DNA of 11,481 nt from assembly GCA_035493835.1 (NCBI GenBank), contig DATJHO010000033.1, positions 1 through 11,481 of the forward strand, written 5' to 3'. The translations under genes were made by a program, and so were the position numbers. Below the pieces are notes generated by a model. It made no database searches. It saw only the letters and a list, made by a program, of their open reading frames with translations, and was not told the DNA's origin. The DNA comes from DASZTU01 sp035493835. Its GTDB lineage: Bacteria > Pseudomonadota > Alphaproteobacteria > Rhizobiales > Devosiaceae. Shown here one piece after another: positions 1 to 7,515 of the stretch. How positions within the stretch are numbered: position 1 is the first letter of the stretch; each line of letters begins with the position of its first letter.

Positions 1-35
1 CGCCACCCTCCCCGCAAGGGAGGACCGCTCGGCCC
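1..35. repeat. Fragment of a C-rich/G-rich palindromic intergenic repeat
   Basis: The first bases contain CCCTCCCCGCAAGGGAGG, a C-run, a GCAA turn and a G-run. This resembles the repeat at 10318-10341 (CCTCCCCGCAAGGGGGGGAGG-like) and the hairpins at 10369-10391 and 10467-10485. It is probably the edge of an intergenic palindromic element whose left part lies outside the window. There is no T-tract, so I do not call it a terminator. Confidence 0.45.
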
Positions 36-157
36 ATCAACAAAGCAAAGGGGTTGGCGAGACAGTAAAAGCCGGGTATAGGAAAGTCATAGTCACTCGC
101 AGCAGGGAGCGCATCGATGATCGATTTCTTTGTCGCCGCCCTTGGCATGCGCCGAGC

Positions 158-187
158 TTGACCGAGCGCACCGCCCTGGCCGATTAG
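158..187 (+). promoter_or_regulatory. Weak candidate sigma70-type promoter for the ABC exporter
   Basis: TTGACC at 158-163 is a good -35 match. GATTAG at 182-187, 18 bases downstream, is a poor -10 match with about three of six positions. It lies some 100 bases before the exporter start at 295, so it is reasonably placed but not strong. It was found by eye only. Confidence 0.25.
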
Positions 188-294
188 GCAAATTCCCGTC
201 ATCACCGCTGTTTTTCGGGGCCTTCGGCTCCTCATTGGCGGTCCGCTTTTTCCTGAATTGGGACCGGTGCGCCTTGGGCGGCCGGATCGAAACC

Positions 295-2100
295 ATGGCT
301 CGATTGAACATCGATTTGGGTGGCAATGCCTTCAAGAGCGTACTCGGCTTCACCTTCCGGCATTGGGGACGGCAGCCGGTGCGGGTTGTGGCGGTTGGCG
401 GGTCTTTCCTGCTGGCGACCGTTGCCGATATCATTACGCCTTACTATTCCGGACAGCTGATCAACGCGGTCAGCACCGGCGCGGCCGGCGACAACGCCGC
501 GGTCAACGCCGCAGTGATGGCGTTCGTGGCCCTGATGCTACTGGGGCTCGGTAGCGTCGCGGCACGGCAAATAGCGTTTCAGGGCATCATCGTCCTGACG
601 CTGAAGATGATGTCGGAGGTCGCGTCCGAGGCTTTCAAGCACGTGCAGCGGTTCTCGACCGATTGGCACGCCAACAGCTTTGCCGGCTCCACCGTGCGCA
701 AGATCACACGCGGCATGTTCGCGCTGGACCTGCTCAACGACACGCTGCTGATGGCGCTGCTGCCCTCGGCGGTGATGCTGGTGGGGACGACCCTGCTGCT
801 CGGCTCGTTCTGGCCGGTGATGGGCCTCGTCACCGGATTGGGCTCGCTCCTCTATCTGCTGGTGACGGTGGGGCTCGCAATTGGCTGGGTGGCGCCGGCG
901 GCGAGCCTTGCCAATGCCTGGGACACGCGCATGGGCGGCGCGCTGGCCGATGCCGTTTCCTGCAACCCCGTCGTCAAGGCGTTTGGCGCCGAAACGCGCG
1001 AGGAGGCGCGGCTCGATCGCGTCGTCGGCAAGTGGCGCTCGCGCACAAGGCGCACCTGGATGCGCGGCACGGCTGCCGGCTCGGTGCAGGGCACCATGCT
1101 CGTGCTGCTGCGGGGCGCGATCGTCGGCGTGGGGCTGCTGCTCTGGCTCAAGGGCGTGGCGAAAGCGGGTGACATCGCTTTCGTGCTGACCTCGTTCCTG
1201 ATCCTGCAGGGATATCTGCGCGACGTGAGCCTCCACATCCGCAATTTGCAGCGTTCGATCAACGACATGGAAGAGCTGGTCCAGATCCACAAGGAGGCCC
1301 TCGGAGTCGAGGACCGGCCGCAGGCACGGCCAATCGTTGTCACCGAGGGCGGCATCCGGTTCGAGCATGTGGAGTTCCGCTATGGCCGGCACGCGAGCCC
1401 GCTTTACGAGGATCTCGACGTGACGATCCGGCCCGGTGAACGCGTCGGCCTCGTCGGCTATTCGGGTTCGGGCAAGACCACTTTCGTCAAGCTGATCCAG
1501 CGGCTCTATGACGTGAGCGGCGGGCGGATCACGATCGATGGCACCGACATCCGCGAGGTGACCCAGGCCTCGCTCAGGAGCCAGATCGCGATCGTCCAGC
1601 AGGAGCCGATCCTGTTCCACCGCTCGCTGGCGGAAAACATCGCCTATGCGCGGCCGGGCGCGAGCCGGGCCGACATCGAGCGGGCGGCGGACCTGGCGAG
1701 CGCGCACGGCTTCATCACCGCCCTGCCCAAGGGTTATGAGACGCTGGTGGGCGAGCGGGGCGTAAAACTTTCGGGCGGCGAGCGGCAGCGTGTGGCCATC
1801 GCCCGGGCGTTTTTGGCCGAAGCGCCGATCCTGATCCTCGACGAAGCGACCTCGAGCCTTGATTCGGAGTCGGAGGTCCTGATCCAGGAGGCGATGGAGC
1901 GGCTGATGGCGGGGCGCACGACGCTGGTGATCGCGCACCGGCTGTCGACGGTCCGGGCGCTCGACCGGCTGCTGGTCTTCGATCGCGGCCGGATCGTCGA
2001 AGAAGGCGACCATGCGGCCCTGATCCACCGGGGCGGCATCTACCGGCGGCTGTTCGACCGGCAGGCGCTGGAGCTGACCAAGGGGCTGGCCACGGCATAG
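295..2100 (+). CDS. ABC exporter half-transporter (fused permease and ATPase)
   Basis: This is a 601-residue type I ABC exporter half-transporter, the usual length for the MsbA/LmrA-like class, and it probably works as a homodimer in the inner membrane. The first ~325 residues hold several hydrophobic segments (about 35-50, 75-95, 155-215 and 270-310) that fit a six-helix membrane domain. The ATPase domain follows: Walker A GYSGSGKTT at about 388-396, Q-loop VQQEP near 435, signature LSGGERQRVAIARA from 492, Walker B ILILDEATSSLD with D516/E517, and switch His548 in VIAHRLSTV. I chose ATG 295 because the open frame running back to 130 adds 55 residues that look non-coding, and the homologous region starts after it. 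No strong ribosome binding site is visible. A palindromic repeat begins directly after the stop. The substrate cannot be told; lipid, drug or peptide export are all possible. The class is certain, the role is not. Confidence 0.93.
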   Translation: MARLNIDLGGNAFKSVLGFTFRHWGRQPVRVVAVGGSFLLATVADIITPYYSGQLINAVSTGAAGDNAAVNAAVMAFVALMLLGLGSVAARQIAFQGIIVLTLKMMSEVASEAFKHVQRFSTDWHANSFAGSTVRKITRGMFALDLLNDTLLMALLPSAVMLVGTTLLLGSFWPVMGLVTGLGSLLYLLVTVGLAIGWVAPAASLANAWDTRMGGALADAVSCNPVVKAFGAETREEARLDRVVGKWRSRTRRTWMRGTAAGSVQGTMLVLLRGAIVGVGLLLWLKGVAKAGDIAFVLTSFLILQGYLRDVSLHIRNLQRSINDMEELVQIHKEALGVEDRPQARPIVVTEGGIRFEHVEFRYGRHASPLYEDLDVTIRPGERVGLVGYSGSGKTTFVKLIQRLYDVSGGRITIDGTDIREVTQASLRSQIAIVQQEPILFHRSLAENIAYARPGASRADIERAADLASAHGFITALPKGYETLVGERGVKLSGGERQRVAIARAFLAEAPILILDEATSSLDSESEVLIQEAMERLMAGRTTLVIAHRLSTVRALDRLLVFDRGRIVEEGDHAALIHRGGIYRRLFDRQALELTKGLATA

Positions 2101-2101
2101 A

Positions 2102-2146
2102 GCGTTTCCAGGAAAAGTGGCCCCCACTTTTCCGGTTCGGAAACGC
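2102..2146. repeat. Nested palindromic repeat after the exporter stop
   Basis: The inner stem is GGAAAAGTGG (2111-2120), loop CCC, then CCACTTTTCC (2124-2133), perfect over 10 bp. The outer stem is GCGTTTCC (2102-2109) with GGAAACGC (2139-2146), perfect over 8 bp. The words resemble a repeat family I know from Rhizobiales intergenic regions, and related words recur at 2172-2190. It starts one base past the exporter stop codon, so the transcript would fold here. It could protect or end the 3' end, but there is no U-tract. Confidence 0.75.
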
Positions 2147-2246
2147 GACCACAAAGACTTGGAGCTGGTCAGCGTTTCCTTGAAACGATGACCGGCTCGA
2201 GCCCGTACCCAGCCCAATCGAGCATGATCCAGTTTGTGTTGCATCA

Positions 2247-2341
2247 ACAGCGATTCCCGCCTGCGCGGGAATGACGCCGTGAAGTGCCACGAGGCCGCTC
2301 GTAAAAACCCGGGTCATTCCCGCGCAGGCGGGAATCTCTGT
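2247..2341. repeat. Inverted pair of ATTCCC...GGGAAT repeats (MITE-like)
   Basis: The 24-base word at 2252-2275 is exactly the reverse complement of the word at 2313-2336. With one mismatch the match extends out to AACAG at 2247 and CTGTT at 2341, giving arms of about 29 bases around a 37-base loop. Each arm is itself a small palindrome of the form ATTCCCGC-CTGC-GCGGGAAT. Such ATTCCC-N-GGGAAT words are known as dispersed repeats in Proteobacteria (dRS3 in Neisseria is the best-described case). The paired, inverted layout suggests a non-autonomous mobile element or a folded RNA. No coding frame is contained in it. Confidence 0.8.
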
Positions 2342-2430
2342 TAGGAGCCTGCTCGGCACGGCTCAGAATCCCAATGATGTCGAGCGCCGTTCCGTCGAAG
2401 TGGATCTTGCTCTAGTCATCGACACTGTCG

Positions 2431-2465
2431 CACAAAACAAAAGGGCCAGGAAACTCCCGGCCCTT
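2431..2465 (-). terminator. Rho-independent terminator of the sugar-importer ATPase gene
   Basis: Read on the minus strand, AAGGGCC (2465-2459), an 11-base loop and GGCCCTT (2447-2441) form a perfect 7-bp stem, followed by TTGTTTTGTG. This is the classic stem plus U-rich tail. It begins 22 bases after the TAG stop at 2488-2490. It is the only clear intrinsic terminator seen in the window. Confidence 0.85.
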
Positions 2466-2487
2466 GGTCAGGCTCGCAGCTTCATCC

Positions 2488-3540
<1,053 letters not shown>

Positions 3541-3636
3541 GTCTTCCCTTTTCTGCCTTTTCGGCCGCTGCAACGGCGCAGTCGGGACGATGGTTGATGT
3601 CCCGCCCCGTCATCGGGGGCCCCGTCTTCGTCACTA

Positions 3637-3665
3637 TTGGTACGCTCCGATCTTGAGACGCGCAA
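3637..3665 (-). promoter_or_regulatory. Weak candidate promoter of the sugar-importer ATPase gene
   Basis: On the minus strand, TTGCGC (3665-3660) is followed after 17 bases by TACCAA (3642-3637), about 95 bases before the start at 3540. The -10 match is poor. The location is suitable because the gene stands alone between a repeat region and its own start. This is a guess from position and spacing. Confidence 0.22.
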
Positions 3666-3785
3666 TGGTGCCTTTCCGAAAACGCATGACTGGGGAAAAA
3701 CCGGGGGCGGAAGGGGGCTATGCCCCCTCACCCGGCCGTGGGCAACGTCAAAAGATTGCTCTGTCCTGCTCACCCCACCCTCACC

Positions 3786-3890
3786 TCGCCATGGCCGGGC
3801 TTGACCCGGCCACCCATGATGGCGGGCCAGTACCGCATAGGTATGAAGCAAAGCCTCACGGGTCCCAGGGTCAAGCCCGGGGATGACGAT
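3786..3890. repeat. MITE-like palindromic repeat, copy A
   Basis: This element of about 105 bases has imperfect inverted ends. The left end contains CATGGCCGGGCTTGACCCGG (from 3790) with an internal stem TGGCCGGG-CTTGA-CCCGGCCA. The right end (3861-3890) reads, when reversed, as ATCGTCATCCCCGGGCTTGA followed by a CCTGGGACC-like stretch. Bases 3790-3818 are identical over 29 bases to 11408-11436. The core words are familiar from Rhizobiales intergenic repeats. There is no transposase, so any mobility would depend on an enzyme encoded elsewhere. Confidence 0.75.
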
Positions 3891-3968
3891 GGGGGAGCGG
3901 CGGGGACCCTCCCCCCGGCCTTCCCCCCTTGAGAACATGGGCAGAGCCAACATACTGCGACCTCATCC

Positions 3969-4029
3969 TGAGCCTGTCGAAGGATGGGCCACAAACGCCC
4001 TGCCCCGACCTCGTGGTTCGACAGGCTCA
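3969..4029. repeat. Inverted repeat TGAGCCTGTCGAA / TTCGACAGGCTCA
   Basis: The arms at 3969-3981 and 4017-4029 are perfect 13-base reverse complements separated by 35 bases. The word CCTGAGCCTGTCGAAGGATG is a common dispersed intergenic repeat in alphaproteobacteria. It lies 31 bases past the stop of the last importer gene, so a hairpin would form in that 3' end. There is no T-tract, so terminator function is only possible. Confidence 0.7.
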
Positions 4030-4060
4030 CCATGGGGTCGAACGAGAGCGTGGAAAACGG

Positions 4061-4738
4061 TTACGTCTCGGAAACAATCCGCCCCGCCCGCATTTCCACC
4101 TGGCGGTCGCACATGTGGGCGATGACGTCGCGGTCGTGGCTGACGAGGATGTAGGTGATGGGGCGGGTCTGCTTGATGATGGTCAAGAGGTTCAGGATCT
4201 CCGCCTGCACGGAGGTATCGAGGGCCGAGGTCGGTTCATCGAGCAGCAGCAGGTCGGGCTCGAGCAGCAAAGCGCGGGCGATGCCGATGCGCTGGCGCTG
4301 GCCGCCCGAAAGCTGGTGCGGCTTGCGGCTGGCGATCTCGGGGCCAAAACCGACTTGCGCCAGCGCCTCGGTGACGCGTTCGCGCACATTCGGCCGATGG
4401 TGGACGATCAGTGGCTCGGAGAGGATGCGGCCGATCGAGTGCGAGGGGTGGAGCGAACCATAGGGGTGCTGAAACACCATCTGCACCCGGCGACGTAGTT
4501 CGCCCTGTAAGCGGTGGTGCGGGGCGATTTGTTCGCCAAGGAGGCTGACCTTGCCGCTCCAGTCGAGATTGAGGCCGGCGATGATGCGCAGCACCGTCGA
4601 TTTGCCCGACCCCGAAGCGCCGACGAGGCCGAAGGTCTCGCCCTGCCCGACGGTGAGCGACACGTCGCGAACGACATGCACCTCCTCGCGGCCACTGCGG
4701 AAGGAGACGTCGAGGCCGGAGATATCGACGACGCTCAT
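4061..4738 (-). CDS. Dipeptide/oligopeptide-family importer ATPase F (short form)
   Basis: This is the second ATPase subunit of the Dpp/Opp-type importer; it pairs with the upstream ATPase to drive uptake through the two permeases. The 225 residues show Walker A GASGSGKST (40-48), Q-loop VFQHPYGSLHP (from 88), signature LSGGQRQRIGIARA (from 143), Walker B LLLLDEPTSALD with D167/E168, and switch His201 in LVSHD. ATG 4738 overlaps the TGA of the preceding gene (ATGA), which fixes the start; a longer frame back to 4912 lies inside that gene. The protein ends at MRAGRIVSET, right after the core ATPase fold. It therefore lacks the roughly 80-100-residue C-terminal tail with an HPY motif typical of DppF/OppF, whereas its partner ATPase has HPYT. 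The missing tail is odd but all catalytic motifs are intact, so activity is likely. Confidence 0.9.
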   Translation of the reverse strand: MSVVDISGLDVSFRSGREEVHVVRDVSLTVGQGETFGLVGASGSGKSTVLRIIAGLNLDWSGKVSLLGEQIAPHHRLQGELRRRVQMVFQHPYGSLHPSHSIGRILSEPLIVHHRPNVRERVTEALAQVGFGPEIASRKPHQLSGGQRQRIGIARALLLEPDLLLLDEPTSALDTSVQAEILNLLTIIKQTRPITYILVSHDRDVIAHMCDRQVEMRAGRIVSET

Positions 4739-5574
4739 AGGCTTGCCTCGATCACGGTGCGGTCGAGGGTCGGCAGCAATTGGCCGTGCGTTGCGGCCGA
4801 GGGCCGGCAGGCCCAGAGCGTTGCCGTGTAGGGGTGTGTCGAATTCGGCAGGTCGGCGGCCCTCCCCTGATCGACCAGGCGGCCCCGATACATCACCAGC
4901 GCGCGGTCGCAATGCCTTGCCACTTGCACCAGGTCGTGGCTGATGAGGATGAGGCCCATGCCGCGGCTTTCGACGAGGCTCACCAGCAGTTCCAGCACCT
5001 GCTCGCGCAGCGCTTCGTCGAGGGCAGAAGTGGGTTCATCGGCGATCAGCAGCTTTGGCTCATTGACCAGCGCGGTGGCGATCATCACGCGCTGGCCCAT
5101 GCCGCCCGAGAGCTGGTGCGGGTAAAGCCCGGCCAACGTCTTCGGGTTCGGCAGGCCAACCGCCTCGAGCGCCGAGAGCACGCGGTCGCGGCGCTCGCTG
5201 CGGCCGAAGCGGGGATGGAAACGCAGCGCTTCCTCCACCTGCCGCCCGACGATGAGCGAAGGATTCAACGCTGAGCGCGGGTCCTGCATGATGAGACCCA
5301 CGACGCTGCCGCGGAATTTTGGCCAGTCGCGAGCTTTGAACCGGCGCAGATCCTCGCCGGCGACCTCCAGCCGGTCGGCGGTGATCTCGGCGGCTTGCGG
5401 GGCAAGGCCGGCGAGCGTCAGCGCGGTCATGGTCTTGCCGGAGCCGGATTCCCCGACAATACCGAGCTTTTCCGCGCCCATCGCAAAGCTCAGGCCGTTG
5501 ACGGCGGTGAACCTGCCGCCCTCGGCGGTCTTGAAGCCGACGGTCAGGTTTTCGACGCCAACAAGATCAGTCAC
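4735..5574 (-). CDS. Dipeptide/oligopeptide-family importer ATPase D
   Basis: First ATPase subunit of the Dpp/Opp-type importer, 279 residues. Visible motifs are Walker A GESGSGKT (41-48), Q-loop LIMQDPRSALNP (from 94), signature LSGGMGQRVMIATAL (from 155), Walker B LLIADEPTSALD with D179/E180, and switch His213 in LISHDL. The C-terminal HPYT (247-250) belongs to the oligopeptide-transporter tail domain, here rather short. I chose the GTG at 5574: the sequence GTGACTGA overlaps the stop of the preceding permease by eight bases, and the homologous region (VENLTVGF) starts a few residues on. An upstream ATG at 5625 would lie well inside the permease gene. The signature has GGMGQR where GGMRQR or GGQRQR is more usual. 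Its 3' end overlaps the next ATPase start (ATGA). Confidence 0.9.
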   Translation of the reverse strand: MTDLVGVENLTVGFKTAEGGRFTAVNGLSFAMGAEKLGIVGESGSGKTMTALTLAGLAPQAAEITADRLEVAGEDLRRFKARDWPKFRGSVVGLIMQDPRSALNPSLIVGRQVEEALRFHPRFGRSERRDRVLSALEAVGLPNPKTLAGLYPHQLSGGMGQRVMIATALVNEPKLLIADEPTSALDEALREQVLELLVSLVESRGMGLILISHDLVQVARHCDRALVMYRGRLVDQGRAADLPNSTHPYTATLWACRPSAATHGQLLPTLDRTVIEASL

Positions 5575-6442
5575 GGCGTGGATCCAGAATGTCGCGCAGG
5601 CCGTCGGCCAGCAGGTTGAAGGCAAGGCTGGCGATCAGGATAGCGGCGCCCGGGGCCGCCGCCACCCACCATTGGTCGAAGATCACCTTGGTGCCATCCG
5701 AAACCATGGCGCCCCATTCGGGGGTCGGCGGCTGCACGCCGAGGCCGAGAAAGCCCAGCGCAGCCGCCGCGAGGATGATGCCGCCGAGATCGAGCGCCAC
5801 GCGGATAATGGCGCTCGGCAGCACGAGCGGCAGCACATGGCCGAACAGCAGGCGGGCCCCACGAATGCCGCCCATCTGGGCGGCGGCGAGGAAATCGGAC
5901 TGCCGAATTGCTGCCGCCTCGGTGCGGGCCTGCCGCGCATAGGCCGGCCAGCCGGTGAGCGTCAGCGCCAGTGCGCTGTTGACGAGGCCGGGGCCGAGGA
6001 TGGCGACGAAGGCCAGCGCCAGCACCAGTTGCGGAAAGGCCATGACGATATCGGTGAAGCGCATCAGCACGCGCTCGACCCAGCCGCCGGTGAACCCGGC
6101 GCTGATGCCGACGATGAGACCGATCGGCAGGGAAGTTGCGATCACCAGCGCCAGGAGCCCCAGCGAGGGGCGCGTGCCAAAAATAATGCGGCTCAGCATG
6201 TCGCGGCCAAAGCCGTCGGTGCCGAGCCAATGGGCGTCCGATGGCGGCAGCAGGCGGTTGTTGATGTCCTGCGCGATCGGATCATAAGGCGCGAGCACGG
6301 GGGCCAGGGCCGCTGTGAGCAGCAGCAGGGCGATGAGGATGATCCCGATGGTCGCCGTTTTCGAGGCGAGGACGGAGCGCAGCGCTCGGCGCGACGACGC
6401 CGAGGTCTGGGTGGTGGCGGCTTCGATATTGGCCAGGGTCAT
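5567..6442 (-). CDS. Dipeptide/oligopeptide-family importer permease C
   Basis: Inner-membrane permease of the DppC/OppC type, 291 residues, the usual length. A cytosolic N-terminus is followed by a hydrophobic segment at 31-52, the family landmark HWLGTDGFGRDMLSRIIFGT (71-90), and further hydrophobic segments around 93-115, 134-163, 205-235 and 262-280. The EAA loop EAAAIRQSDFLAAAQMGG (175-192), which docks onto the ATPases, is clear. ATG 6442 overlaps the TGA of the preceding permease as ATGA; a longer frame to 6883 runs inside that gene. The end of this gene overlaps the GTG start of ATPase D. Ligand specificity cannot be read from permeases of this family. Confidence 0.93.
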   Translation of the reverse strand: MTLANIEAATTQTSASSRRALRSVLASKTATIGIILIALLLLTAALAPVLAPYDPIAQDINNRLLPPSDAHWLGTDGFGRDMLSRIIFGTRPSLGLLALVIATSLPIGLIVGISAGFTGGWVERVLMRFTDIVMAFPQLVLALAFVAILGPGLVNSALALTLTGWPAYARQARTEAAAIRQSDFLAAAQMGGIRGARLLFGHVLPLVLPSAIIRVALDLGGIILAAAALGFLGLGVQPPTPEWGAMVSDGTKVIFDQWWVAAAPGAAILIASLAFNLLADGLRDILDPRRD

Positions 6443-7512
6443 GTGCGCAACCTCGGATCGATCAGCTTGGTCAAGAGGTCGGCAATGGCGTTGACGGTGA
6501 CGAAGCTCGCCCCGATGACCAGCGTGGCGCCTAGGATCGCCGGCATGTCGGCAACAAAGATCGCGGCGGTGAGATAGCGGCCGAGGCCGGGCCAGGCGAA
6601 GACGGTTTCGGTCAGGATGGCGCCTTCCAGCAGCACTGTGAAGGAGAGCGCAACGATCGTGACGACGACGCCCGCGACATTGGGAAACGCCTCGCCCATG
6701 ACGATCTGCCACTGCGTTGCGCCGCGGGCCCTCGCGGCGGTGACGTAGTCCTTTCCGAGTTCGGCGAACAGCGCCGCGCGGGTCAGGCGGCTGATGCCGG
6801 CAATGGCGTAGAAGGCAAGGACCGAGGCCGGCAGCACCAGATGCGCGAGGGCATCGACGAACGAGGCCCAATCGCCGGCCCAAAGGGTATCGATGAGCGC
6901 AAAGCCCGTGTGCCAGGTGATGGTATATTGCACGATGTCATCAAGCCGGCCGGGGCCGACGGCCCAGTGCAGCGTCGCGTAAAAGATCAGCAGCATCAAA
7001 AGCCCAAGCCAGAAGATCGGCACCGAATAGCCGACCAGCGACACGAGGCGGAGAATGTTGTCGACCAGCCCGCGCGGCTTCAGCGCCGAGGCGAGGCCAA
7101 GCGCGATGCCGATCGTGGCGCCGAAGATGATGGCGACGACGGCGAGTTCGACCGTCGCGGGAAACACCCGCGCCAGATCCTCCGAGATCGAACGGCTGCT
7201 CGACCAGGAAATGCCGAAATCGCCGTGGAGGACGCCCCAGACATAGTTGGCGAAGCGCACGGGGATCGGCTGGTCGAGGCCGAAATTATGCCGCGCCTGC
7301 TGGTAGACCGCTTCGCTCGCGTGCTCGCCGACGCGATGCAGCGCCGGATCGGCCGCCGAGGTGAGGCCGAGCGCGAAGGTGATGACCAGCAGCCCGAAAA
7401 GGGTGAGGAGGAACGTGCCGAACCACACGGCAAAGGCCCGGCCGGAATCGACAACCCGCCGGCCCAAGGGGCGGCGGGTTGCAGTGATCGCAGAACTTGC
7501 GTTGGAGGACAA
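6439..7512 (-). CDS. Dipeptide/oligopeptide-family importer permease B
   Basis: Inner-membrane permease of the DppB/OppB type, 357 residues. A hydrophobic segment at 29-50 is followed by a long periplasmic loop with FGLDQPIPVRFANYVWGVLHGDFG (77-100), the family landmark. More membrane segments lie near 119-142, 157-181, 223-240, 279-305 and 325-348. The EAA-type loop is ELGKDYVTAARARGATQWQI (251-270). The start is TTG 7512: it lies three bases past the binding-protein stop, and AAGGG sits seven bases upstream at 7524-7520. A GTG at about residue 29 is possible but would remove the cytosolic N-terminus. The two permeases overlap by ATGA. It pairs with permease C to form the channel. Confidence 0.92.
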   Translation of the reverse strand: MSSNASSAITATRRPLGRRVVDSGRAFAVWFGTFLLTLFGLLVITFALGLTSAADPALHRVGEHASEAVYQQARHNFGLDQPIPVRFANYVWGVLHGDFGISWSSSRSISEDLARVFPATVELAVVAIIFGATIGIALGLASALKPRGLVDNILRLVSLVGYSVPIFWLGLLMLLIFYATLHWAVGPGRLDDIVQYTITWHTGFALIDTLWAGDWASFVDALAHLVLPASVLAFYAIAGISRLTRAALFAELGKDYVTAARARGATQWQIVMGEAFPNVAGVVVTIVALSFTVLLEGAILTETVFAWPGLGRYLTAAIFVADMPAILGATLVIGASFVTVNAIADLLTKLIDPRLRT

Positions 7513-7515
7513 AAC

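Larger units (their letters stand above)
2101..2487. other. Repeat-filled convergent intergenic region
   Basis: This gap separates the 3' ends of the exporter (+) and the sugar ATPase (-). It holds a nested hairpin repeat (2102-2146), a further GCGTTTCC/GAAACG stretch (2172-2190), a long inverted pair (2247-2341) and the terminator of the minus-strand gene (2431-2465). I found no convincing gene in it. Bases 2342-2430 show nothing recognisable. Confidence 0.7.
3541..4060. other. Repeat-rich intergenic region between the importer operon and the sugar ATPase
   Basis: These 520 bases carry the upstream region of the sugar ATPase gene (about 3541-3670), a small hairpin AGGGGGC-TAT-GCCCCCT at 3712-3728, a MITE-like element (3786-3890), and an inverted GAGCCTGTCGAA pair (3969-4029). 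Short open frames here consist of repeat sequence and resemble no protein I know. I see no gene. Confidence 0.7.

Noticed and set aside
130..294. N-terminal extension of the ABC exporter
   Set aside because: The added 55 residues do not resemble exporter N-termini, and ATG 295 is at the expected distance from the first membrane helix.
538..2247. A long minus-strand open frame (about 570 codons) opposite the ABC exporter
   Set aside because: Same antisense artefact: the plus strand encodes all ABC motifs, and the minus translation is a His/Arg/Gln-rich string without any family pattern.
5252..6577. Plus-strand open frame opposite ATPase D and permease C
   Set aside because: Crosses the overlapping junction of two real minus-strand genes and has only shadow-type composition.
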